45,702 bases of DNA from a virus. Made by a program: the position numbers and the translations under genes. Positions within the stretch are counted from its first letter, which is position 1. Every line of letters starts with the position of its first letter. The DNA lies in the IMG/VR virus record IMGVR_UViG_3300020202_000025, positions 1-45,702 of that record. One strand, given 5' to 3'. Below, one piece after another: positions 32,229 to 38,449 of the stretch. The notes beneath the pieces are model-generated. The model had not been told where the DNA came from, made no database searches, and saw only the letters and a program-made list of their open reading frames with translations.

Positions 32229-32254
32229 GGCCAGCCCCGGCGAAAGGGCTGGCC
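32229..32254 (-). terminator. Hairpin downstream of ssb
   Basis: A perfect 9-bp stem GGCCAGCCC/GGGCTGGCC encloses an 8-nt loop. On the minus strand it follows ssb by 17 bases but lacks a T tract. It is likely an mRNA-stabilising or partial termination structure between the recombination genes and the rest of the operon. Confidence 0.45.
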
Positions 32255-32271
32255 TTACTGGTGAGCGGAAA

Positions 32272-32763
32272 TCAGATGCGCCACTCAGGCGCGAACGGGA
32301 TGTCATCATCCATGCCGCCGCCCTCGAATGCTGGCGGGTGAGCGGCGGCTGGACGGCGCTTGCTGGCCCCGTAGCCTGTCCCTGTGGAAGCTGGCGCCTC
32401 GCCGCCCTGCGATGGCCCATCCAGCATCGTCAGGCTGCTGTTGAAGCCCTGTAGGACGATCTCGGTTGAGTACTTGTCTTGCCCGGATTGATCCTGCCAC
32501 TTGCGGGTTTGCAGTTGGCCTTCCAGATAGACCTTGCTGCCCTTGCGCAGGTAGGCTTCGGCCACCTTTGCCAGGCCATCGGAGAAGATGACAACGCGGT
32601 GCCATTCGGTCTTCTCCTTTCGCTCGCCGCTGTTTTTATCGCGCCAGCTTTCGGACGTGGCGACGGTCATATTGACCACCTTGCCGCCGTTGGGCAGCGA
32701 GCGGACCTCTGGGTCTGCGCCCAGATTGCCAACCAAAATCACCTTGCAAACTGATCCGCTCAT
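32272..32763 (-). CDS. ssb: Single-stranded DNA-binding protein
   Basis: The 163-residue protein has a full OB-fold domain (1-110): [16 protein letters not shown], then TEWHRVV and [19 protein letters not shown] Gly/Ala linker precedes an acidic tail. The tip [12 protein letters not shown] differs from the cellular DDDIPF end by six extra residues, which could alter docking of host partner proteins. It overlaps the exonuclease gene by 4 bp. Confidence 0.92.
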   Translation of the reverse strand: MSGSVCKVILVGNLGADPEVRSLPNGGKVVNMTVATSESWRDKNSGERKEKTEWHRVVIFSDGLAKVAEAYLRKGSKVYLEGQLQTRKWQDQSGQDKYSTEIVLQGFNSSLTMLDGPSQGGEAPASTGTGYGASKRRPAAAHPPAFEGGGMDDDIPFAPEWRI

Positions 32764-33392
32764 GCTGCTGCCTGTCCTTTGAAATCCTGATAGGTGCGGA
32801 TGGCATCGACCACCGACGCCAATTCCTCATTGAAGGCATCGACGGCCTTGGAAAGCTGTCCGATGTAGGGTTCGTCGCGATAGGCGCGCTTTACGAAAAC
32901 AGGGACGCGCGGCCAGTAGACAACAAGGTCGATCCACTCGCGCTCAGCCACCCAAAGCGCGCCCTGGCACTGAGCCTTATGCTCTGGCGGAAACTCACCG
33001 TTGAGCAGGCACGCAATGGCGAGATGCGGGAGCTTGGTTTTGATCTCCAGCATCCCAGCATCGCCTAGCAGCGAGTCCGGCGAGCAGCCTTTGGAGCCGT
33101 TGCGGATGAAGCCGACTTGCTCCGGGTCTGCATCGTGGAGAAACGAGTAGTACTTGCGCGCCTCGTCCTCCATGACCTTGCCGCGTTCCATGTGAGCATT
33201 GCTGAATGTCTCAGCCGGTACGCCAGTGATGATCTCGCCAGCGAGCAGCAGCATGTAGTCGCGCCGCGTCACCGATGAGCCGCCGTCCTTGCCCTTCGCC
33301 ATGACGGTGTGGAACCTGGAAGCTGTTGGAATGCCGGACCTGGCCGCGTGCCACTCGGGCGTCCCTTGCTCGCATGTGATGATGTCGATCAT
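32760..33392 (-). CDS. Lambda-type exonuclease (YqaJ/PD-(D/E)XK)
   Basis: It encodes 210 residues and degrades one strand from double-strand ends to feed the annealing protein. The N-terminal [15 protein letters not shown], an [11 protein letters not shown] helix, SPDSLLGD with a catalytic Asp near 108 and LEIKTK with the ExK pair form the YqaJ active site. It lies between Erf and SSB in one operon with ATGA overlaps, forming a complete recombination cassette. Confidence 0.88.
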   Translation of the reverse strand: MIDIITCEQGTPEWHAARSGIPTASRFHTVMAKGKDGGSSVTRRDYMLLLAGEIITGVPAETFSNAHMERGKVMEDEARKYYSFLHDADPEQVGFIRNGSKGCSPDSLLGDAGMLEIKTKLPHLAIACLLNGEFPPEHKAQCQGALWVAEREWIDLVVYWPRVPVFVKRAYRDEPYIGQLSKAVDAFNEELASVVDAIRTYQDFKGQAAA

Positions 33393-34171
33393 GACTTGGC
33401 CTTCTTGGCTTCGAGGGCACGCTTGGCATCGCTGAACCGTGCGGCTGGCAAGTCGCTCAGGGCGTCGATTTCGAGGAAGCCGCAGAAGCGGGCGATGTCC
33501 ACGCCCTTAGCCTCAATCAGCTTTTGCAGTTCATTTCGCTGCTCTTCGGTGATCTTGGCAGGCTCTCCGGCGGCTCTCCCGTCATCGTCCCCGCCGCGAC
33601 TAGTGAGGTTGAGCAGTGCCGCAGCGGTGTAGCGCTTGCCGTAGGACGTGCTTGAACCAATCGCCTGCACGGCGTTTTTGCTGCCGGTGCTGTCATGCTG
33701 GAGGACCATTGTCGTTTCCTCCTGGTGGCCCTCGCGATGGCTCAGGATGCCGGTGACCGTGACCCTGCCGTCTGCCGACTGTCCGGTGCGGAAGCTGAGC
33801 GCGAAGCCGAACTTGGCGAGAACGGGCTTGATAGCCTCGTTGATGTCCTCCCAGAGTGCATAGGACGTTGACTGAATGACCCTGCCGTTGCGCTCGCCTT
33901 TGGCGTCCTTTTCGCGAATTTCGATAGCGCCGCGTTCGGTCACTTCCGGCAGCTCGGCCTGCATCTCAGAAAGTGCTTTTGAGTAGGCTGCGCGGGCGCT
34001 TCGTGCTATGATCCGCTCGTGCATTTCCATGAGCTTTTCGAGTTTGTCGATGTCGATGTCTGGGTTGACCGCCATGCGTTCAATGACGCTCAAAACAGCG
34101 GCTCCTTCCGACGCTGCCGGCGCAATCGGCAACTGATCGACGGGCGTGGCAGTGGCAACAGCGTTTGTCAT
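33389..34171 (-). CDS. erf: Erf-family single-strand annealing protein
   Basis: The 260-residue annealing protein has the Erf core at about 50-200: FGFALSFRTGQ, then VTGILSHREGHQEETTM and the family signature GSSTSYGKRYTAAALLNL with GGDDDG. It pairs complementary strands made by the neighbouring exonuclease. The C-terminal part is a helical coil. It is the first recombination gene of the operon. Confidence 0.9.
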   Translation of the reverse strand: MTNAVATATPVDQLPIAPAASEGAAVLSVIERMAVNPDIDIDKLEKLMEMHERIIARSARAAYSKALSEMQAELPEVTERGAIEIREKDAKGERNGRVIQSTSYALWEDINEAIKPVLAKFGFALSFRTGQSADGRVTVTGILSHREGHQEETTMVLQHDSTGSKNAVQAIGSSTSYGKRYTAAALLNLTSRGGDDDGRAAGEPAKITEEQRNELQKLIEAKGVDIARFCGFLEIDALSDLPAARFSDAKRALEAKKAKS

Positions 34172-34173
34172 TT

Positions 34174-34503
34174 TCAGCTCCTATTATTTCGGGCCATATC
34201 GAGGTGCCATCGCGCAGCGCGCCACAGCCGTTTCGCCTCGGCGGCGTAGCTTCGATATTTCGCCAGGTTGCCCTTGGCTTCTTCTTCCAAAGCCCATCTC
34301 CGAGGCACCCAGCTCAGGCGCTTTAGAGTGAGCGCGGCACGGATGAATGCCTCCCGCTCGTCAGCCATTCGTTCGGCCTTGAGTGCAGCCTGGGCATCTC
34401 GTGCGATACGCAAGCCCTTGCTGTCTGTCGGCTCTCGCCAGTAGGGCTGGGGAGTAGCGGCCTCGCAGTCGGCGCGGAGGTCGGAAACGGTGAGCGTGGT
34501 CAT
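34174..34503 (-). CDS. Hypothetical early-left protein
   Basis: It encodes 109 residues, basic and helical with many Ala/Arg (ARDAQAALKAERMADEREAF, AEAKRLWRAARWHL). The ATG at 34503 overlaps the upstream stop; an ATG at 34560 is a shadow. It could bind nucleic acid, but no family is seen. Confidence 0.58.
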   Translation of the reverse strand: MTTLTVSDLRADCEAATPQPYWREPTDSKGLRIARDAQAALKAERMADEREAFIRAALTLKRLSWVPRRWALEEEAKGNLAKYRSYAAEAKRLWRAARWHLDMARNNRS

Positions 34504-34694
34504 GACGCTGCCTCGGGCAAAATGGTAGTTTTGCGAAGCATCTGAGCGGCCTCCAGCCACGCGGATTTGCGCCCGAACTCGAACTGCTTTGCGCGCTGCG
34601 TCGGCGCGTGTTTGGCCTGAGCGTCGGCAGTTTTGGCGAAGCGCTCGAACATCTCTGCGATGTCCTCCAACGATCCGGCTTCGTACTGGCTCAT
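34500..34694 (-). CDS. Hypothetical small helical protein
   Basis: The 64-residue protein has an ATGA link to the next gene. It is acidic at the N-terminus, then basic (FGRKSAWLEAAQMLRKT). It is one of several helical small proteins of this operon. No family is recognised. Confidence 0.57.
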   Translation of the reverse strand: MSQYEAGSLEDIAEMFERFAKTADAQAKHAPTQRAKQFEFGRKSAWLEAAQMLRKTTILPEAAS

Positions 34695-34738
34695 CTCAAT
34701 CCTTCCCGGCTCATAATGGCCGTATGAAACTGTGGGTG

Positions 34739-34987
34739 TTATTTGGAGCGCTCGGCCAACATGGCGTCAGCAACCACGTAGGCAGATGCCGCCCACAACT
34801 TGATGCGGTCTGCGTCTGTCGGGAGATGATCCCATGACCGATTGATGAGCCCGCGCAGTGCCTGCCCAGCAAACCAGTCGCGTAGGCTTCGCTGTTCGAG
34901 CAGGTACGCCACGTCCTCATATGCAACCCACGTGCCGTCCTCGGCGGGTTCCATAGTGTCCTGTTCAAAATTGTACCGCGTGACCAT
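34739..34987 (-). CDS. Hypothetical early-left protein
   Basis: It encodes 82 residues. GGGAG lies 6 bases before the ATG at 34987. A TTG five codons earlier is less likely. Residues 20-55 include DVAYLLEQRSLRDWFAGQAL, a form common in phage hypothetical proteins with a DWFAGQAL box. Function is unknown. Confidence 0.62.
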   Translation of the reverse strand: MVTRYNFEQDTMEPAEDGTWVAYEDVAYLLEQRSLRDWFAGQALRGLINRSWDHLPTDADRIKLWAASAYVVADAMLAERSK

Positions 34988-34988
34988 C

Positions 34989-35021
34989 TCACACTCCCTC
35001 AAGCCAGCTATCGGCGCTCAT
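34989..35021 (-). CDS. Possible 10-residue linking peptide
   Basis: An ATG overlapping the upstream TGA reads ten codons and stops 1 base before the ATG at 34987. Its codons contain the Shine-Dalgarno of the next gene. It may simply carry ribosomes across the gap. Confidence 0.3.
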   Translation of the reverse strand: MSADSWLEGV

Positions 35022-35338
35022 GCTGCCCTCCGATCCGCTGCGTGTTCCTGCGCCAGCAATTCCCTTGCCTGCGCGAGACGCTTGCGGGCTTCCTGTACGT
35101 TCCTTTGGATGGGCTCCTCGCCCCAGCCGTCCTGCTTGCGCATCACGGCGGCACGGCTGCGATACCAGCCAGCCCAGATGAGGAGCTGAGCGACTTGGCC
35201 ACGCAGGGCTGTCGGCGCTCCGTAGCGGGCATTGCGACGGGCAGTAGGCTCGATAGGCCGACGCAGCTTGGCGAGGGTGCGGTCTAGCTTCGCGCCCCTG
35301 GCCTCGACTTCGCGGATGATGGTGTGGAGGGGGCTCAT
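35018..35338 (-). CDS. Hypothetical basic helical protein
   Basis: The 106-residue, Arg- and Ala-rich helical protein has a likely central hydrophobic face (VAQLLIWAGWYRSRAAV) and is strongly basic, so nucleic-acid binding is possible. The ATG at 35338 shares a base with the upstream TGA. A different-frame ORF over the same DNA (34989-35423) is Pro/Ser/Arg-rich and was rejected. Confidence 0.6.
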   Translation of the reverse strand: MSPLHTIIREVEARGAKLDRTLAKLRRPIEPTARRNARYGAPTALRGQVAQLLIWAGWYRSRAAVMRKQDGWGEEPIQRNVQEARKRLAQARELLAQEHAADRRAA

Positions 35339-35625
35339 CACGCACCTGCCTTGGCGAGGGCGGCGTTGATCCGTGCGTAGGTTTCGGGGCAGGCGTCTGA
35401 GTCAATATCGACCCGCGCATCAAGTAGTGCCGCCAGCATTTCGGGCGCGGCTTCGCGGACCCGTTCCCGGCGCTGAAGAGCCTTTTGGTTCTCTGCTATA
35501 CTGCGGAAGAACTCGTCACGGTGTCCTGTGCAGGCATCGTTTGGGCAATAGTCCTCCCACAAGGGAGCCCCGCAATTGACCATTTGCGTGTCACAATAGG
35601 GGCACGGCCCCGGTGTGTGTGTCAT
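35338..35625 (-). CDS. Zinc-ribbon-like small protein
   Basis: It encodes 95 residues. CPYC at 8-11 and later Cys near 18, 27 and 32 with His suggest a small zinc ribbon like those in Lar-type or other phage accessory proteins. A helical C-terminal half holds EAAPEMLAALLDA, a box repeated in the next two genes. Function is unknown. Confidence 0.62.
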   Translation of the reverse strand: MTHTPGPCPYCDTQMVNCGAPLWEDYCPNDACTGHRDEFFRSIAENQKALQRRERVREAAPEMLAALLDARVDIDSDACPETYARINAALAKAGA

Positions 35626-35852
35626 TTCCCAGCCTTCTCAATAGGGGGTGATGGGGGGGCATCTTTGGCGAGCGCGGCTTTGCGCAACTCGCGCGCTACT
35701 TGGCGCCGTTCCAGTGCGAAGGCCCCAGCATGTTCGATGATGTGTTCGTCAGCTTCCGTCAGCCCGGAGCAGAGGCGCTCGTAATTTCGCTCGGCGCGTT
35801 TCGCTGCCTTTTCGGCCTTCGCTGCCGCCAGCATTTCAGGCGCGGCGGTCAT
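35622..35852 (-). CDS. Hypothetical helical protein
   Basis: It encodes 76 residues, starts TAAPEMLAAAK and is Lys/Arg/Glu-rich helix. It shares the APEMLAA box with the gene at 35338 and a similar APDLLEAAL with the one at 35849, hinting at tandem duplication or module exchange. ATGA overlaps both sides. Confidence 0.57.
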   Translation of the reverse strand: MTAAPEMLAAAKAEKAAKRAERNYERLCSGLTEADEHIIEHAGAFALERRQVARELRKAALAKDAPPSPPIEKAGK

Positions 35853-36217
35853 GCTGCACCAGTCCGGGTGTCAGAATTTTGTATAGATTTTTCTGACATT
35901 CCCGCAGCGCCTGCCTTGGCTATTGCTGCGCGGCGCATTTCGCGAACCTTAACGATGTTGCTCGTCGGGTCGCCCGGCATCCGTAGTGACGCCAATTCTT
36001 CCTGCGCCAAGGCGGCTTCCAGCAAATCGGGCGCGGCGGCGATCAGGCAAGGGTCAAGCGGCTCGGACCACGAAGAAACCAGCCCGCGCTCGTATGCTTG
36101 CTGGAGGGCGTGGTGAACGGCTTCCTCTGGCGAGTTCTCATAGTCGCCAGAGGCCGTGATCGTTACGGTGACTTCTTTGTCACCTTGCGCGAGGCTTTGC
36201 CCGATAAGGGTGCTCAT
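35849..36217 (-). CDS. Hypothetical early-left protein
   Basis: The 122-residue protein starts at the ATG at 36217 that overlaps the upstream stop. The N-terminal half is beta-rich with EVTVTITASGDYENSPEEAVHHAL. The C-terminal half is helical with an APDLLEAALAQEEL box. No family is recognised. Confidence 0.6.
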   Translation of the reverse strand: MSTLIGQSLAQGDKEVTVTITASGDYENSPEEAVHHALQQAYERGLVSSWSEPLDPCLIAAAPDLLEAALAQEELASLRMPGDPTSNIVKVREMRRAAIAKAGAAGMSEKSIQNSDTRTGAA

Positions 36218-36426
36218 GCGGCACCTTGCCACTCGAGCAGCGCGGCCTCAGCGGCCTCGCGGGTCTGGAACGGTCCCTCGAGGTCGGATGCCTGCTCGTC
36301 CCATGCGGGTATCGCCCACATCGGCTCGCGCTGATTGAAATAGGCAAAGCGTTCGATGACGTAGCCAGAGCGGTCGTCGCCGTACTCGGCGTAATCCGCT
36401 ACCCGAAGTGTCCCGATGCGTTCCAT
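36214..36426 (-). CDS. First gene of the early-left operon, hypothetical
   Basis: It encodes 70 acidic residues with a beta-rich centre and a final helix (TREAAEAALLEWQGAA). GGGGA lies 6 bases before the ATG, and the predicted PL transcript starts about 31 bases upstream. Lambda N is encoded in this place, but no Arg-rich RNA-binding motif is present, so an antiterminator role is not supported. Confidence 0.6.
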   Translation of the reverse strand: MERIGTLRVADYAEYGDDRSGYVIERFAYFNQREPMWAIPAWDEQASDLEGPFQTREAAEAALLEWQGAA

Positions 36427-36463
36427 CTCTCAGTCCCCATGTGGCTTGTTCGTCTATGGGGAT

Positions 36464-36492
36464 GTTGTAACGTACAACGTGACAGGCGTCAA
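36464..36492 (-). promoter_or_regulatory. PL promoter of the early-left operon
   Basis: On the minus strand TTGACG (36492-36487), a 17-base spacer and TACAAC (36469-36464) form a sigma70-type promoter. The start would be near 36457. Its architecture matches PR (TTGACT-N17-TACAAG). A complete operator fills most of the spacer. Confidence 0.75.
36466..36484. promoter_or_regulatory. Operator OL1
   Basis: The inverted repeat TGTAACG-TACAA-CGTGACA (7+5+7) lies inside PL, between and into the -35 and -10 boxes. Bound repressor or Cro would block polymerase. It is 32 bases from OL2, about three helical turns. Confidence 0.75.
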
Positions 36493-36497
36493 CAGGT

Positions 36498-36516
36498 TGT
36501 AACGGCCAACGTGACA
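36498..36516. promoter_or_regulatory. Operator OL2
   Basis: The inverted repeat TGTAACG-GCCAA-CGTGACA has identical half-sites to OL1 and only the spacer differs. It lies just upstream of the PL -35 box, allowing cooperative binding. Confidence 0.75.
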
Positions 36517-36542
36517 ATTATTTTGCCGGCCGGAATCGCGGG

Positions 36543-36571
36543 CAAAGAAAAACCCCGCACAATGGCGGGGC
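36543..36571 (-). terminator. Rho-independent terminator of the repressor operon
   Basis: On the minus strand a CCCCGC/GCGGGG stem with a 6-nt loop (36553-36570) is followed by TTTTTCTTT. It ends the repressor transcript after the gene at 36596 and before PL, so the prophage message is insulated from the early operon. Confidence 0.82.
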
Positions 36572-36595
36572 TGAGTTACGCTTTGGAGGCTCGCT

Positions 36596-37045
36596 TTAGT
36601 TGGCTGAGCGGCTTATGGCTGCTGCCAGTTTGGCCAGGAATATCGGCAGCTCCTCCGCCGAAATGCGAATGGTGATCGGCTGGTGTCCCGCGAAGTGATG
36701 GATGAAAACGCGGTCATGGGTGACCGGATCTACTATCACCTCGATTGCGGCCGGTCGCATGGCCGTCTCGCACATTTCCAGAAGTTTGCTGGCGCCCTTG
36801 TCCAGCTTGAAGCTCTGACGCTGCACCATCAAGGCGGTGGCGGCGTTGAGTTCCGTCATGACCTCTGCCGCTTGCGTGATAGGCACGTAAACGCGAAAAG
36901 CGGGCTGGTTGGTGAATTGAACGGCTACGCTTGCACTATCGCCGTCAGGATGCACCTCTGCATGTAGTCCTACTAGATGTTCATGCACTATTGATTTTGG
37001 CTCTGGCTGTTCTAGCCCTTTGATGGCCCTATGGAAATACCCCAC
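36596..37045 (-). CDS. Gene cotranscribed with the repressor, unknown
   Basis: It encodes 149 residues from a GTG 10 bases after the repressor stop, with GAGG 5 bases upstream. The product is mixed alpha/beta without membrane segments. The middle contains a helix-rich MQRQ/KLDKGASKLLEM region and the end a short hydrophobic helix. It occupies the place of lambda rexA, so it would be expressed in lysogens. Immunity or superinfection exclusion is an inference from place only. Confidence 0.65.
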   Translation of the reverse strand: MGYFHRAIKGLEQPEPKSIVHEHLVGLHAEVHPDGDSASVAVQFTNQPAFRVYVPITQAAEVMTELNAATALMVQRQSFKLDKGASKLLEMCETAMRPAAIEVIVDPVTHDRVFIHHFAGHQPITIRISAEELPIFLAKLAAAISRSAN

Positions 37046-37055
37046 AACTCCCTCA

Positions 37056-37502
37056 CTAACGCTTGCGTGTTAAGTCACTGCGCTGCTCGGAGTTACTGCC
37101 ACGCCCGACATCTTGCGAGCGTTCGTCGAAGTCTTCGGACTGGTAGAAACCCTTGGAGCCGCCAGTGCCAGATTGCAGTAAAGTCTTGACGACTGCAAAG
37201 GCCCGTTGACGTTCCATTGGGGAAACTCCGCGCAACAGCGCCGTGAAATCCACAACGTCGCCTTCCTTGAGCGGGTTTACCGTAAGCAAGTCAGCCACTT
37301 CGGTCTGAAGGGCGTCCGCCAGGGCCTCGAGTATCTCTTGTGTATAAGGTTGCTCAAAGGTTTCGATGCGACCGAGATTTGCATGTGACGTGAGCTGCTC
37401 GCCCGGCGCCTTTTCCATCATGGCCGCAAGTTTGCGTAGCGAGTAGCCGCGATGCTGTCGCCACTCGCGAATGTAGTGCTTGCCTAGGTGTCTCTGGCCC
37501 AT
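37056..37502 (-). CDS. cI: CI-type repressor without peptidase domain
   Basis: The 148-residue protein has an XRE-type HTH at about 10-65 (YIREWRQHRGYSLRKLAAMM, then SHANLGRIE and the TQEILEALADAL helix). The C-terminal 70 residues are helical. They lack the Ala-Gly cleavage site and Ser/Lys dyad of LexA/S24 repressors. I use ATG 37502 because a TATGAT -10 box sits exactly 7 bases upstream; a GTG at 37529 would lie in an operator region and has no ribosome site. It represses PR and PL and probably activates its own PRM. Confidence 0.82.
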   Translation of the reverse strand: MGQRHLGKHYIREWRQHRGYSLRKLAAMMEKAPGEQLTSHANLGRIETFEQPYTQEILEALADALQTEVADLLTVNPLKEGDVVDFTALLRGVSPMERQRAFAVVKTLLQSGTGGSKGFYQSEDFDERSQDVGRGSNSEQRSDLTRKR

Positions 37503-37508
37503 GGCTTG

Positions 37509-37514
37509 ATCATA
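37509..37514 (-). promoter_or_regulatory. PRM -10 box, leaderless repressor message predicted
   Basis: TATGAT on the minus strand is followed by six bases and the repressor ATG, so the message would begin at or next to the A of the ATG. The -35 region (ACCACG) is poor. The operator at 37535-37553 is centred at -42, where lambda CI activates PRM. Confidence 0.6.
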
Positions 37515-37534
37515 GACCTTCCCTGTCACGCCGT

Positions 37535-37553
37535 GGTCACGGCAGACGTGACA
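37535..37553. promoter_or_regulatory. Operator OR, PRM-proximal
   Basis: The inverted repeat GGTCACG-GCAGA-CGTGACA fits the TGTMACG-N5-CGTKACA pattern with one base changed in the left arm. An extra half-site TGTCACG lies at 37524-37530. Its centre is 42 bases before the predicted PRM start. Confidence 0.72.
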
Positions 37554-37561
37554 GAATTCAT

Positions 37562-37590
37562 TTGACTGCCGTCACGTCTAGCGTTACAAG
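37562..37590 (+). promoter_or_regulatory. PR promoter
   Basis: TTGACT (37562-37567), 17 bases, then TACAAG (37585-37590). The start would be at 37596-37597, coinciding with the cro ATG, so cro would be translated from a leaderless message. No Shine-Dalgarno precedes the ATG, which agrees. Confidence 0.75.
37570..37588. promoter_or_regulatory. Operator OR inside PR
   Basis: The inverted repeat CGTCACG-TCTAG-CGTTACA fills the PR spacer and part of the -10 box. It is 35 bases from the other OR site. Binding would shut the early-right operon, matching the design at PL. Confidence 0.75.
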
Positions 37591-37595
37591 ACGCC

Positions 37596-37814
37596 ATGAC
37601 CGAACAGCCGCACCCTCTGACAGCATACGCCAAAAGCTCTGGCAAATCACTGGAGGAGATAGCGAAAGCCGCCAAGTGCAGCCGCATGACGTTGTATCGC
37701 GTGATGCGGGGAGAGAACGCCACAACCGACCTCGTGCAGCGCATCAGTGACGCGACCGGGGGGAGGGTGCCGGTGTCGGCCCTGTTTCCCAAGCGTGAAG
37801 GCGCGTTGCCATGA
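37596..37814 (+). CDS. cro: Cro-like HTH regulator
   Basis: It encodes 72 residues. An HTH spans about 16-50 (KSLEEIAKAAKCSRMTLYRVMRGENAT), as in YdaS/Cro-type proteins, and a short C-terminal arm may dimerise it. It is divergent from the repressor and shares its operators. As the first gene of the right operon it would turn down repressor synthesis in the lytic route. GTGA-type coupling to the next gene. Confidence 0.85.
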   Translation: MTEQPHPLTAYAKSSGKSLEEIAKAAKCSRMTLYRVMRGENATTDLVQRISDATGGRVPVSALFPKREGALP

Positions 37815-38053
37815 GACGTGTGTCATTCCCAGCCGATATTCTAGACGCCGCCCGCGAGACGATTGCCGCGCTCGCTGCTGTCGGCATCGCCATTGACCCT
37901 GCCAATCATCCCAAGGCGGTGGCCGTCATAGCGGCATCGCTCCACGCAGAGCGCGTCAACCTCCAGAACGATGTTGTTGCTGCTGTCGCTGAAGAAAGCG
38001 AGGCGTGCCAAGCCAAGGTCTTCCTCGCTCTTAAAAGGGCTGCACAGCAATGA
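37811..38053 (+). CDS. Hypothetical early-right protein
   Basis: It encodes 80 residues, Ala- and Val-rich helix with a central acidic part, starting in an ATGA overlap with cro. The position is that of lambda cII, but no HTH is apparent. Function is unknown. Confidence 0.62.
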   Translation: MRRVSFPADILDAARETIAALAAVGIAIDPANHPKAVAVIAASLHAERVNLQNDVVAAVAEESEACQAKVFLALKRAAQQ

Positions 38054-38319
38054 GTGACGCCGCTTTGACCGCTGCATTGATGATGCTCGCGCAGGCCAAC
38101 ATTCCGCCTGATGTGCAGGAGTTGCTGATGTGGGGCGACCCTATGCGCAGCATCCCTCCGTCCGCCCTTGGCAAGGCAATCTCCCATGCCATTCTCGCCG
38201 CCAAAGCTGAACAGAAAGAGGCGGATGCAGAGGCCGTTCGCGGCTGCGGTTCTCTCGATGAGAACGGGTACATCTGCGAAAAGTCCGCCGCTGTCGCTGC
38301 CATCCGGTCGGGAGCCTAA
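38050..38319 (+). CDS. Hypothetical early-right protein
   Basis: The 89-residue helical protein contains three cysteines late in the chain and an ALTAALMMLAQANIPPDVQELL start. ATGA coupling supports the call. No family is recognised. Confidence 0.6.
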   Translation: MSDAALTAALMMLAQANIPPDVQELLMWGDPMRSIPPSALGKAISHAILAAKAEQKEADAEAVRGCGSLDENGYICEKSAAVAAIRSGA

Positions 38320-38323
38320 CACC

Positions 38324-38449
38324 ATGCGTCTCCCACGCCGTTCTGCCGCCCCTCCAGATGAAGTCAGCCGTCTCGCCTATTGGGCGGTCATGGGGATTTT
38401 GGGGGCAGGGGTCATCATAGCATTCGCGTTAGCCTGGGGCGTCCTATGA
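38324..38449 (+). CDS. Single-span membrane microprotein
   Basis: It encodes 41 residues: a basic, Pro-rich start (RLPRRSAAPPDE) and one hydrophobic span (about 19-40). Positive-inside rule suggests the N-terminus faces the cytoplasm. It overlaps the 3' part of the minus-strand gene at 38377. Confidence 0.58.
   Translation: MRLPRRSAAPPDEVSRLAYWAVMGILGAGVIIAFALAWGVL

Noticed and set aside
34989-35423. 144-codon minus frame over the 35018 gene
   Set aside because: Pro/Ser/Arg/His-rich and out of step with the ATGA chain. The 35018-35338 frame fits the operon.
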